This document shows, one piece after another, positions 8,475 through 16,152 of a stretch of 59,079 nt of DNA. Under the pieces are notes generated by a model. It was not told the DNA's origin. It searched no databases and saw only the letters and a program-made list of their open reading frames with translations. Origin of the DNA: Streptomyces sp. CB02980. GTDB taxonomy: Bacteria; Actinomycetota; Actinomycetes; Streptomycetales; Streptomycetaceae. The translations under genes were made by a program, and so were the position numbers. Location: contig NZ_JACSCH020000009.1 in assembly GCF_014451325.2 (NCBI RefSeq), positions 280,186 through 339,264 of the forward strand. Reading direction: 5' to 3'. Numbering within the stretch: the first letter of the stretch is position 1; every line of letters begins with the position of its first letter.

Positions 8475-8556
8475 GTCATCGCGCCGGCCCGGTGGTTACT
8501 GTGCAGTCACTTAGCATTTCGCATGCAGTGTGCTGCACCGTAACCGGAGGCGCCCC

Positions 8557-9357
8557 ATGACTACGCTCGACGACTCTGAGCTCGTATTCGACAAGGACGG
8601 TGTACGGCTCACCGTCGAGGACGCCGTTGCCACGGTGACCCTGACCAATCCGGCGAAGCGCAACGCTCAGTCTCCCGCTCTGTGGCGGGCGTTGACAGAA
8701 GCCGGCCGGTCGTTGCCCGGCAGCGTGCGGGTCGTCGTTCTGCGCGGTGAGGGACAGTCCTTCTCCGCCGGACTCGACCGGCAGGCGTTCACGCCCGAGG
8801 GCTTCGACGGAGAGCCGTCCTTCCTCGATCTCGCGCGCGGTTCCGACGCGGACCTCGACGCGGTCATCGCCGAGTACCAGGAGGCGTTCACCTGGTGGCG
8901 CCGCAGCGACCTCGTGTCGATCGCGGCCGTCCAGGGACACGCCATCGGCGCGGGCTTCCAGCTCGCCCTCGCCTGCGACCTGCGGGTCGTCGCCGAGGAC
9001 GTGCAGTTCGCCATGCGCGAGACCAGCCTGGGTCTCGTCCCGGACCTGACCGGGACGCATCCGCTCGTCTCGCTCGTGGGCTACGCCCGCGCGCTGGAGA
9101 TCTGCGCCACCGGCCGCTTCGTCCACGCGGAGGAGGCCGAGCGCATCGGTCTCGCCAATCTGTCCGTGCCCGCCGACGAACTCGACGCGGCGGTACGGGA
9201 CCTCGGCGCCGCCCTGCTCGCGGCGCCGCGCGACGCGGTCACCGAGACCAAGGCGCTCCTCCAGGGCGTCTCCGGCCGCTCGTACGAGGAGCAGCGCGTC
9301 GCCGAGCGCGCCGCCCAGGCCCGCCGCCTCCGCGACCTCGCGGGCCTCGGCGACTGA
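8557..9357 (+). CDS. Enoyl-CoA hydratase/isomerase (crotonase) family protein
   Basis: A 266-residue crotonase-fold protein. The oxyanion-hole segments are visible: the FSAGLDRQAF region (first loop) and GHAIGAGFQLALACDLRV (second loop). The ARALEICATGRFVHAEEAERIGL stretch of the family follows. The position of the first hydratase glutamate is occupied by SLGLVPDLTG, so true hydratase activity is uncertain and another crotonase reaction is possible. The ATG at 8557 has CGGAGG six bases upstream. Just before it lies a short inverted repeat (TGCAG at 8524, CTGCA at 8533) that could be an operator. The gene is convergent with the P10-family gene, and a long inverted repeat fills the gap. Confidence 0.88.
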   Translation: MTTLDDSELVFDKDGVRLTVEDAVATVTLTNPAKRNAQSPALWRALTEAGRSLPGSVRVVVLRGEGQSFSAGLDRQAFTPEGFDGEPSFLDLARGSDADLDAVIAEYQEAFTWWRRSDLVSIAAVQGHAIGAGFQLALACDLRVVAEDVQFAMRETSLGLVPDLTGTHPLVSLVGYARALEICATGRFVHAEEAERIGLANLSVPADELDAAVRDLGAALLAAPRDAVTETKALLQGVSGRSYEEQRVAERAAQARRLRDLAGLGD

Positions 9358-9382
9358 CGCCTGCCCGCACGCGCCTGTCCTG

Positions 9383-9447
9383 GGGCCTGTCCGGCGGATC
9401 ATGGTCGGGGCCGCGGCGTATCCGACCCTGATCCGCCGGACAGGCCC
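9383..9447. repeat. Long perfect inverted repeat between convergent genes (terminator or REP/MITE-like)
   Basis: Two 19-base arms, GGGCCTGTCCGGCGGATCA (9383-9401) and its exact reverse complement (9429-9447), enclose 27 bases. A further 6-bp stem, GGTCGG/CCGACC, pairs inside. The arms carry GATC near their inner ends. The right end overlaps the stop codon of the minus-strand gene by one base. It would work as a bidirectional terminator, but the arm length and end sequence resemble dispersed intergenic palindromes of Streptomyces. Confidence 0.8.
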
Positions 9448-10094
9448 TAGCGCAGGTCCGACACCACGACCGTGACCGCGGCGCCCTTCGGGGCGACCGC
9501 GGTCACCGCCGTGCGCACGGCGCGGGTCACGTCCAGCGGGCGGACCCCGGCCGTCACGGCCAGTTCCACCCGCACCCCGTCGGGCCCCCGGCGCACCGGC
9601 GGACCCAGCGTGTCCGTCACCGCCGCGACCCCCGCCACCCCGAGCGCGGCGAGCGCCACGGGGTCGTCCGTCGCCGGCGAGGTCGGCCCGGGCGGAGGAG
9701 CGGCACCGGCGTCCGGCTCGGCCGGCGCCGTGTCGAGCAGCTCCGTCACCCGCAGGTCCACCGCGTCGACCACAAGACCGAGCCCGCCCTCGGCCGCGCC
9801 GAGCAGCGCCGCCCGCAGCTCCTCGACGAGCTCCGGCAGGGGGCGCCCGGCGATCGCGCCGAACGCGGCCGTGACGAGCAGGGCGCCCGATTCCCGATCT
9901 TCGGGTGCCTCCGCCGGGCCGATCCGCAGCTTGCCCGGCACCACACCCCGTACCGCCGAGGCGGTACGGCCCAGCACCTCGCGCACCGCCCGCTCGGTGA
10001 TCCATGCCCCCTCCGCCGTCGTTCCGAGCGGCAGCAGCCTGCCCGGTGAGAGGCGGTCCCGCACCGCCGCCGTCCAGCCCTCAGCAGTCGTCAT
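9447..10094 (-). CDS. Nucleopolyhedrovirus P10 family protein of the Asp23 locus
   Basis: A 215-residue Ala/Val/Leu-rich protein with two similar alpha/beta segments (about 30-110 and 150-213) separated by a Pro/Ala-rich linker. Both halves resemble the Asp23 fold pattern of alternating strands and helices (for example VRVELAVTAGVRPLDVTRAVRTAV). Databases name such actinobacterial proteins nucleopolyhedrovirus P10 family, which says nothing about function. It is divergent from the Asp23 operon and shares its promoter region, so a role in envelope-stress or shape control together with Asp23 and AmaP is plausible but inferred. Confidence 0.7.
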   Translation of the reverse strand: MTTAEGWTAAVRDRLSPGRLLPLGTTAEGAWITERAVREVLGRTASAVRGVVPGKLRIGPAEAPEDRESGALLVTAAFGAIAGRPLPELVEELRAALLGAAEGGLGLVVDAVDLRVTELLDTAPAEPDAGAAPPPGPTSPATDDPVALAALGVAGVAAVTDTLGPPVRRGPDGVRVELAVTAGVRPLDVTRAVRTAVTAVAPKGAAVTVVVSDLR

Positions 10095-10187
10095 TGCCCC
10101 AGCCTGCCGTATCCCCGGGGCGGGACCGGGGAACCGCCCTTAGTGTGGGCGAAGAACCCCGAAATATCCCAGAAGGGGCGAAATCTG

Positions 10188-10673
10188 ATGACGGACACCA
10201 CTCACTCCGGCGACCCTGCGGCCGACGGGTCGCGCGAACCGCGCCGCACCTCGGTCACCAAGCGGGGCGGCGGAGATCCGGCCTCCCGGGGCCGGACCAC
10301 GATCGCCGACGGCGTCGTCGAGAAGATCGCCGGTCTCGCCGCCCGTGACGTCGTGGGCGTGCACGCGATGGGCAGCGGCATCTCCCGCACCTTCGGCGCC
10401 GTACGCGACCGGGTACCCGGCGGGGGCGGTGCCAGGTCGAACGCCACGCGCGGGGTGAAGGCCGAGGTCGGCGAGGTGCAGACCGCGCTCGACCTGGAGA
10501 TCGTCGTCGACTACGGCGTCTCCATCGCGGACGTCACCGGCGACGTCCGGGAGAACGTCATCGCGGCCGTGGAGCGGATGACCGGACTCGAGGTCGTCGA
10601 GGTCAACATCGCGGTCAGCGACGTGAAACTGCCGGACGAAGAGGACGAAGAGCCGGAGTCACGCCTCCAGTAG
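10188..10673 (+). CDS. Asp23/Gls24 family envelope stress response protein
   Basis: With ATG 10188 (AGAAGGGG upstream) the product is 161 residues. The Asp23 domain spans about 33-145, with GRTTIADGVVEKIAGLAARDVVGV at its start (strand-helix typical of the family) and VRENVIAAVERMTGLEVVEVNIAVSDV at its end. The C-terminus is acidic. In Firmicutes, Asp23 is recruited to the membrane by AmaP and responds to cell-wall or alkaline stress. AmaP-like and DUF2273-like genes follow in this operon, which supports the same partnership. Confidence 0.92.
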   Translation: MTDTTHSGDPAADGSREPRRTSVTKRGGGDPASRGRTTIADGVVEKIAGLAARDVVGVHAMGSGISRTFGAVRDRVPGGGGARSNATRGVKAEVGEVQTALDLEIVVDYGVSIADVTGDVRENVIAAVERMTGLEVVEVNIAVSDVKLPDEEDEEPESRLQ

Positions 10674-10725
10674 TCGCCGACGGCGGCGCACAGGGGGCTC
10701 AGGAGGACTCGGAAAGGGGTCAGGA

Positions 10726-10917
10726 ATGAGCATGGCGGTGGTCGGCCTGGTGGCCGGCATGGCTCTCGGCTTCGCCGGATACTTCGGCGGTTTCGGAGCG
10801 TTTGTACTGGTCGCGGCCTTGGGGGCGATCGGCTTCGTGGCGGGCCGCTTCCTCGACGGCGACCTCGAACCCGGCGACCTGTTCCGGGGCCGCGACCGCG
10901 GCGACCGGCGGCGGTGA
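10726..10917 (+). CDS. Small membrane protein, DUF2273-like, of the Asp23 operon
   Basis: A 63-residue protein with two Gly/Ala-rich hydrophobic helices (about 3-20 and 23-42) and a charged, Arg/Asp-rich tail. It has a ribosome-binding site (GGAAAGGGG) before ATG 10726. Small two-helix proteins of the DUF2273 type lie between Asp23 and AmaP genes in many Gram-positives and probably form part of the membrane anchor. Confidence 0.8.
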   Translation: MSMAVVGLVAGMALGFAGYFGGFGAFVLVAALGAIGFVAGRFLDGDLEPGDLFRGRDRGDRRR

Positions 10918-10923
10918 CCCGGG

Positions 10924-11283
10924 GTGGCAACCGACCTGGTCTCCCCCGACCCGGTGCGCGACCGGGGCGCCACCTCGATCGCCGACCGGGTCGTCGCGAA
11001 GATCGCCGCCCAGGCGGCGAGGGAGGCCGCGGGCCCCGTCCCGGAGGGCGGGTCGAAACCGCACGCCTCGGTCGTCGTCCACCGGGACGTCGCCCGGGTC
11101 TCGGTGAGCCTCGACCTCGGCTACCCCACCGACATCGGGGCCCGGTGCGGGGCCGTCCGGGGACGAGTACGCGCACGCGTGGAGGAGCTCGTCGGCATGG
11201 AGGTCCACGAGGTCACCGTCCAGGTGGAACGCCTCCACTCGCCGCTCACCCGCCAGGCCGGACCGAGGGGCCGCCTGTCATGA
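10924..11283 (+). CDS. Second Asp23/Gls24 family protein
   Basis: A 119-residue protein starting at GTG 10924, six bases after the preceding stop. It shows the Asp23 pattern, with GATSIADRVVAKIAAQAAREAAG near the N-terminus, a VVVHRDVARVSVSLDLGYP strand pair, and VEELVGMEVHEVTVQVERL at the end. It is shorter than the first Asp23 protein and lacks its acidic tail, so the two may form heteromers. Its stop overlaps the next start (ATGA at 11280), indicating translational coupling. Confidence 0.88.
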   Translation: MATDLVSPDPVRDRGATSIADRVVAKIAAQAAREAAGPVPEGGSKPHASVVVHRDVARVSVSLDLGYPTDIGARCGAVRGRVRARVEELVGMEVHEVTVQVERLHSPLTRQAGPRGRLS

Positions 11284-12011
11284 CGACGCCCCCCGAACCG
11301 CCTCCCGACCATGAGCCCGCCCCGGCCCCCGGCGACGAGCCGACCAGGGCCCGCGGCGGCGACCCCGACGCGCCTCCCGGGTCCCACCCCGACGGCGGCC
11401 CCGGCGTCCCCGTCCTCACCGATCCCGATCCCGATCCCGGTGCCGACCCCGACCCCGCCCCCGCGCCCCGTGTCCGCCGCTTCTGGGCGGTCCGCCGCAT
11501 CCCCGCCGCCGTGCTCGCGGCGCTCGTTCTCGGCGGGGCCGGGCTCCTGCTCTACGACGTGGCGGCCGTAAGGGCCGACCGCACCGCCATGGCCTGGCGG
11601 CGCGAGCTCGCCGACGGCCTCGCGACCCGGCCGCTCGACGACACCTGGGTCGTCGTCGGCGCGGCCGTCGCGGTCGCCCTCGGCCTCTGGCTCCTGATCC
11701 TCGCCGCGACCCCCGGTCTGCGCGCCGTCCTCCCGATGCGCCGCGAACACGCCGACGTACGGGCCGGACTCGACCGGGAGGCCGCGGCCCTGGCCCTGCG
11801 GGACCGCGCCATGGAGGTCTCCGGCGTGCAGTCCGTCCGGGTCCGGGTGGGCCGTGCCAAGGTCGCGGTCAAGGCCGTCTCGCACTTCCGGGCGCTCGAC
11901 GAGGTCCGCGCCGACGTGGAGACGGTCCTCGCCGCCGGCGTCGACGAACTGGCCCTCGCCCACCCGCCCGCGCTGACGGTACGGGTGGCCCGGCCGCCCA
12001 GAAAGGCGTGA
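11280..12011 (+). CDS. DUF6286 membrane protein of the Asp23 operon
   Basis: A 243-residue protein with a long disordered Pro/Asp-rich N-terminus (about 1-65) containing a DPDPDP run encoded by a tandem hexanucleotide (about 11427-11450). Two membrane helices follow (about 77-97 and 124-145). A C-terminal alpha/beta domain resembles Asp23-type folds (VSGVQSVRVRVGRAKVAVKA). Start and stop overlap or abut neighbours (ATGA at 11280), so it belongs to the same translation unit. Databases place such proteins in DUF6286. It probably links the Asp23 proteins to the membrane. Confidence 0.82.
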   Translation: MTTPPEPPPDHEPAPAPGDEPTRARGGDPDAPPGSHPDGGPGVPVLTDPDPDPGADPDPAPAPRVRRFWAVRRIPAAVLAALVLGGAGLLLYDVAAVRADRTAMAWRRELADGLATRPLDDTWVVVGAAVAVALGLWLLILAATPGLRAVLPMRREHADVRAGLDREAAALALRDRAMEVSGVQSVRVRVGRAKVAVKAVSHFRALDEVRADVETVLAAGVDELALAHPPALTVRVARPPRKA

Positions 12012-12037
12012 GCCATGAGCCACGAAGGGGTGCTCCG

Positions 12038-12625
12038 GTGACGGTCGTCCTCCGGCGCGTCAACCGCGTCCTGCTCGGCCTCGCCGGGCTGCTGCTCGTC
12101 CTCGCCGGCGGGGGAGTCCTCGCCGCCTCCCTCGATCTGTCCGTACCGCACTGGTGGCCCTGGTCGGGCCCCTCGGACGTGCTGCTGTCCGCCGCCGACC
12201 GGCAGCGCTGGCGCGACGAGGGCTGGTGGTGGCCGGTGGTCATCGCGGTCCTCGGGCTCGTCGTCCTGCTCGCCCTGTGGTGGCTGCTCGTCCAGTTCCG
12301 GCGGGCCCGGCTCGCCGAGGTCGTCGTCGACAGCGGCGACGGCGAGGTCGCCGTACTGCGCGGCCGGGCCCTGGAGAGCGTCCTGGAGGCCGACGCCACG
12401 GCCCAGGAGGGCGTGGCCAAGGCCCATGTCTCCCTCACGGGCCGCCGCGCCACCCCCCGTACCCGCGTCGCGCTCCTCCTGGAGCCGTACGCCTCCCCGG
12501 GGGCCGCCCTGACCACGCTCAGCACCCAGGCCCTGGCCCACGCGCGGACGTCCACGGGCCTGCCCGCCCTGCCCACCGAGGCGCGCCTGCGGGCCGTGAA
12601 GCACCGGGCCCGCAGGGTCGCCTGA
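12038..12625 (+). CDS. amaP: Alkaline shock response membrane anchor protein AmaP
   Basis: A 195-residue protein with two membrane helices (about 9-30 and 65-88) around a short Trp-rich extracytoplasmic loop, then a cytosolic domain of AmaP type (VDSGDGEVAVLRGRALESVLEADATAQ). AmaP anchors Asp23 at the membrane in Firmicutes. GTG 12038 is chosen because AAGGGG (12025-12030) lies seven bases upstream. The frame is also open to a GTG at 12008. An eight-codon ATG frame (12015-12041) ends in a GTGA overlap with this start and could couple translation. The next gene converges with a gap of only three bases. Confidence 0.87.
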   Translation: MTVVLRRVNRVLLGLAGLLLVLAGGGVLAASLDLSVPHWWPWSGPSDVLLSAADRQRWRDEGWWWPVVIAVLGLVVLLALWWLLVQFRRARLAEVVVDSGDGEVAVLRGRALESVLEADATAQEGVAKAHVSLTGRRATPRTRVALLLEPYASPGAALTTLSTQALAHARTSTGLPALPTEARLRAVKHRARRVA

Positions 12626-12628
12626 GGA

Positions 12629-13384
12629 TCAGAACTCGGCGCGCGCCCCGCCGTCCACCGGGAGCATCAGGCCCGTGAGGTACGAGGCGGCCGGCGAGAG
12701 CAGGAACGCCGCCGTCCGCCCGAACTCCTCCGGGGTGCCGTAGCGGCGCAGCGGGATGGTGGCCTCGTTGGCCGCGCGGGACGCGTCCGCGTCGCCGGAG
12801 AGGGAGTCCAGGAACCGCACCCTGTCCGTGTCGATCCGGCTGGGCAGCAGCCCGATGACGCGCACCCCGCGTGGACCCAGGTCGTTGGCGAGGGACTTCG
12901 CGAAGCCCGCGAGGCCCGGGCGCAGACCGTTCGAGATGGTCAGGCCGGGGATCGGCTCGTGGACCGAGCCGGACAGGACGAAGCCGATGACGCCGCCCTC
13001 GCCGAGCGTCTCGGCGGCCGCGCGGGCCAGCCGTACGGCCCCGAGGAAGACGGTGTCGAAGGCGGCGGCCCACTCCTCGTCGGTGTTGTCGGCCGCGAAG
13101 CCGGGCGCCGGCCCGCCGACGCTGATGAGGATGCCGTCGAAGCCGCCGAACCGCGCCCGCGCCTCGGCGATGAGCCGCGCCGGGGTCTCCGGGTCGGTGT
13201 TGTCGGCGGCGATGCCCGCCGCGCCCGGCCCCAGCTCGGCCACGGCCTCGGCGACGGTCTTCTCCTCGCGGCCGGTGACGAGCACCTTGGCCCCCTCGGC
13301 GAGCAGCGCCTCGGCGGAGGCCCGCCCGAGCCCCCGCGTCGCCCCGGTCACCACGTACACACGGTCCTTCATCCCAAGATCCAT
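12629..13384 (-). CDS. Atypical short-chain dehydrogenase/reductase lacking the YxxxK pair
   Basis: A 251-residue SDR with an intact cofactor motif TGATRGLG (13-20) and the closing LPVDGGARAEF. The catalytic region is unusual. After S138/S140 the expected Tyr-xxx-Lys is replaced by S151-N-G-L-R155, and the NNAG motif is replaced by ISVGG (about 87-91). It may still bind NAD(P)H but probably does not use the classical SDR mechanism. Proteins with SNGLRPG at this site form a known actinobacterial subgroup, as far as I remember. It is last in the minus-strand run SURF1, GH15, SDR, with a gap of only four bases after GH15. Confidence 0.85.
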   Translation of the reverse strand: MDLGMKDRVYVVTGATRGLGRASAEALLAEGAKVLVTGREEKTVAEAVAELGPGAAGIAADNTDPETPARLIAEARARFGGFDGILISVGGPAPGFAADNTDEEWAAAFDTVFLGAVRLARAAAETLGEGGVIGFVLSGSVHEPIPGLTISNGLRPGLAGFAKSLANDLGPRGVRVIGLLPSRIDTDRVRFLDSLSGDADASRAANEATIPLRRYGTPEEFGRTAAFLLSPAASYLTGLMLPVDGGARAEF

Positions 13385-13388
13385 GGAC

Positions 13389-15179
13389 CTATCCTGCCGG
13401 GTCCTGATCCTCGGCTGCCAGTGCGAGCGCCGTGCCCACCAGGCCGATGTGGCTGAAGGCCTGCGGGAAGTTGCCCAGCTGGCGGTTGGTCACCGGGTCG
13501 TACTCCTCCGCCAGGAGGCCCACGTCGTTGCACAGGGTCACGAGACGTTCGAAGAGCTCGCGGGCCTCCTCGCGCCGGCCGCACAGCCGGAGCGCGTCCG
13601 CGAGCCAGAAGGAGCAGACCAGGAAGGTGCCCTCCTGCCCCGGGAGGCCGTCCACCGTCCCCGAGCCGGTGCTGTAGCGGCGCAGATAGCCGCCGTGCAT
13701 CAGCTCCGCCCGTACCGCGTCCACCGTGCCCACCACCCGGGGGTCGTCCGGCGGCAGGAAGCCGACCTGCGGGATGAGCAGGGTCGCGGCGTCCAGCTCC
13801 CGCGAGCCGTACGACTGGGTGAAGGTGTTGCGGACCGGGTCGTAGGACCGGGCGCACACCTGGGCGTGGATCTCGTCCCGCATCGTCCGCCACCGTGCCG
13901 CGTCCCCCGGCAGCGAGGGGTCGGCCTCCAGGGTGCGCACCGCCCGGTCGGCGGCGACCCAGGCCATCACCTTCGAGTGGGTGAAGTGCCGGCGCGGCCC
14001 GCGCACCTCCCACAGCCCCTCGTCGGGCTCGCGCCAGGTCGACTCCAGGAAGCCGAGCAGGCTCAGCTGGAGGTTCCAGGCGTGCCGCTCCGCCGGAATC
14101 CCGGCCTCACGCGCGCGGTGGAGCGAGTCCATGACCTCGCCGTACACATCGAGCTGGAACTGGTCCACGGCCGCGTTCCCGGTCCGTACCGGCGCCGAGT
14201 CGGCGTAGCCGCGCAGCCACGGCAGGGTCGTCTCGGGGAGCCGGCGCTCCCCGGCGGGCCCGTACATGATCTGCAGGTCGGCCGGGTCGCCGGCGACCGA
14301 GCGGAGCAGCCAGTCCCGCCAGGCGCACGCCTCGTCGACGTATCCGGCGGCGAGCAGCGCGCCGAGGGTGAGGGAGGAGTCGCGCAGCCAGCAGGCGCGG
14401 TAGTCCCAGTTCCGTACGCCGCCGACCTCCTCCGGCAGGGAGGTGGTGGGCGCGGCCATGATCCCGCCGGTCGGGGCGTACGTGAGGGCCTTGAGGGTGA
14501 TCAGGGAGCGCAGCACCGCCTCCCGGTACGGACCCCGGTAGGTGCAGCGGTCCGACCACTCCCGCCAGTCCGCGAGGGACTGCTCCAGGGCCTCGTGGGG
14601 GTCGACGAGATCGGGGCGCGGCTCGTGCGAGGGGTGCCAGGTCAGCACGAACGCGACCTTCTCGCCGGCGGTGACGGTGAAGGAGGAGCAGGTGGAGAAC
14701 TGCTGGCCCCAGGTCTTCACGGGCGGCTCGCTGCGCAGCCAGACCGCGTCCGGCCCGGCGATCGCGACCCGGTGGCCGTCGGCGCGGCGCATCCAGGGCA
14801 CGATCGAGCCGTAGTCGAAGCGGAGCCGCAGGACGCCGCTCATCTCGACGGTGCCGCTGACGCCCTCCACGATCCGCATCAGTTCCGGGGCCTCGTCCCG
14901 CTGCGGCATGAAGTCGACGACCTTGACGGTGCCCGTCCGGGTCTCCCAGTAGGTCTCGAGGACGAGGGAGTCCTCGGCGTACCGGCGCGTGGAGCAGGCC
15001 GTGGCGCCCTTGGGCGCGATCCGCCAGTGGCCGTTGCCCTCGTCGCCGAGGATCGCGGCGAAGCAGGCGGCCGAGTCGAAGCGGGGCAGACACAGCCAGT
15101 CGACCGACCCGTCGCGGCCGACGAGCGCGGCGGTCTGGAGATCGCCGATGAGGGCGTAGTCGTCGATACGTTGCGTCAC
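13389..15179 (-). CDS. Glycoside hydrolase family 15 protein (trehalase/glucoamylase type)
   Basis: A 596-residue cytosolic protein of the bacterial GH15 type. It begins with the typical small domain (IDDYALIGDLQTAALVGRDG, FDSAACFAAIL), followed by the (alpha/alpha)6 barrel with NWDYRACWLRDSSLTLGAL at about 260-278. The two acid/base regions GLWEVRG and LLAEEYDPVTNRQLGNFPQAFSH are present. Actinobacterial members hydrolyse trehalose or alpha-1,4/1,6 glucans; mycobacterial relatives are trehalases. No signal peptide is seen. It is probably cotranscribed with SURF1 and the SDR. Confidence 0.92.
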   Translation of the reverse strand: MTQRIDDYALIGDLQTAALVGRDGSVDWLCLPRFDSAACFAAILGDEGNGHWRIAPKGATACSTRRYAEDSLVLETYWETRTGTVKVVDFMPQRDEAPELMRIVEGVSGTVEMSGVLRLRFDYGSIVPWMRRADGHRVAIAGPDAVWLRSEPPVKTWGQQFSTCSSFTVTAGEKVAFVLTWHPSHEPRPDLVDPHEALEQSLADWREWSDRCTYRGPYREAVLRSLITLKALTYAPTGGIMAAPTTSLPEEVGGVRNWDYRACWLRDSSLTLGALLAAGYVDEACAWRDWLLRSVAGDPADLQIMYGPAGERRLPETTLPWLRGYADSAPVRTGNAAVDQFQLDVYGEVMDSLHRAREAGIPAERHAWNLQLSLLGFLESTWREPDEGLWEVRGPRRHFTHSKVMAWVAADRAVRTLEADPSLPGDAARWRTMRDEIHAQVCARSYDPVRNTFTQSYGSRELDAATLLIPQVGFLPPDDPRVVGTVDAVRAELMHGGYLRRYSTGSGTVDGLPGQEGTFLVCSFWLADALRLCGRREEARELFERLVTLCNDVGLLAEEYDPVTNRQLGNFPQAFSHIGLVGTALALAAEDQDPAG

Positions 15180-15213
15180 GCTCTGGGCTGTTCCCGGAAG
15201 CGGCGACGGTCAA

Positions 15214-16044
15214 TCAGAGGGACGGAGTGGCCTGGATCGCCTCAGGGTCCCGTTCCGGGGCTCCCGGGGTGTCGTTTCCCGTGGTGCCGGAGGCGGCGGC
15301 GGTCCTCCGGTCGTGCTTCTCGCGGCGGACCAGGATCACCCAGCCGACGGGCACCCCGGCCGCGAAGAGCCACCACTGGACGGCGTACGCCATGTGGGCG
15401 CCGATCGACGTGTGGTCGGGCTCGGGGATCAGCTCGGGGGTGTCCCCGGCGGGCTCGGGCCCGGTCTGCTCCAGGTAGCCGCCGAGCACCTCACGGCCGA
15501 TGAGCTCCGCCTGCTGCCCGCTGTTGATGAGCATGACCTGGCGGTCCGGCAGACCCTTCAGGTCCTTGATGCCGCTGGCTCCGGTCGTCTCGTCGGCCTT
15601 GAGCCGGCCGCTGATGGTGACCTCGCCCTTGGGGGCGGGCGGCACCGGCGGGTAGGAGTGCTGGTCGGCGGCGGCCGGGATCCAGCCGCGGTTGACCAGG
15701 ACGATCCGGCCGTCCCGGAGGACCAGCGGGCTCAGGACGTGCACGCCGACCCGCTCGTCGGAGGAGGTGCGGCGGCGGACGACCACCTCGTGGGCGGTGT
15801 CGAAGGTGCCGGTGGCGGTGACGGGCCGCCAGTAGTCGGAGCGCGGGACCGTGTGGCCGGGGGAGGTGAGCTCTTCGACGGGGACCGGCTTCGCCGCGAT
15901 GCTGTCCGCGATGAGGGCGTTCTGGGCGACCCGGCGCTCGTGCCGGTGGAACTGCCAGAAGCCCAGCTCGATCATCGTCGGGACGAGGACGAGGGCGATG
16001 AGGGTGAGGATCACCCACTGCCGGGACAACAAGAAGCGGTACAC
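15214..16044 (-). CDS. SURF1 family cytochrome oxidase assembly protein
   Basis: The product (276 residues from GTG 16044) has one membrane helix near the N-terminus (about 9-27) and one near the C-terminus (about 215-235), with the SURF1 domain between them outside the cytoplasm. Family signatures are LGFWQFHRHERR, VLVNRGWIPA and HMAYAVQWWLFA. SURF1 assists haem insertion into cytochrome c oxidase. GTG 16044 gives MYRFLLSRQW, the usual start of actinobacterial homologues. A TTG at 16059 is an alternative. The GTG lies inside a near-perfect 40-base hairpin. The C-terminal tail is disordered. Confidence 0.9.
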   Translation of the reverse strand: MYRFLLSRQWVILTLIALVLVPTMIELGFWQFHRHERRVAQNALIADSIAAKPVPVEELTSPGHTVPRSDYWRPVTATGTFDTAHEVVVRRRTSSDERVGVHVLSPLVLRDGRIVLVNRGWIPAAADQHSYPPVPPAPKGEVTISGRLKADETTGASGIKDLKGLPDRQVMLINSGQQAELIGREVLGGYLEQTGPEPAGDTPELIPEPDHTSIGAHMAYAVQWWLFAAGVPVGWVILVRREKHDRRTAAASGTTGNDTPGAPERDPEAIQATPSL

Positions 16045-16078
16045 CCCATGACCGTACAACTCGGTCCATGGGGTGTAC
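16039..16078 (-). promoter_or_regulatory. Hairpin enclosing the SURF1 start codon
   Basis: The 12-base arms GTACACCCCATG (16039-16050) and CATGGGGTGTAC (16067-16078) are perfect complements. An inner ACCG/CGGT pair (16051-16054, 16062-16065) extends the stem to 16 bp with one bulged base (16066) and a seven-base loop. In minus-strand mRNA the GTG start (16042-16044) would be buried in the 3' arm. It could gate translation or be a DNA operator. Confidence 0.7.
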
Positions 16079-16152
16079 GCACGGGGGGCGGCTCGCGGGA
16101 GACGAGCCCAGGATCGTTTCCGCAGACCCTGTCGTTCTCGACCCCGCCTGCC

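Noticed and set aside
12756..15503. Very long plus-strand frame opposite the SDR and GH15 genes
   Set aside because: Shadow frame: the minus strand encodes recognisable SDR and GH15 proteins, and the plus-strand product is Arg/Gly/Ala-rich without family features. The same reasoning removes 25973-28873 (+), 33617-36385 (+), 29383-31275 (-) and 52625-55420 (-).
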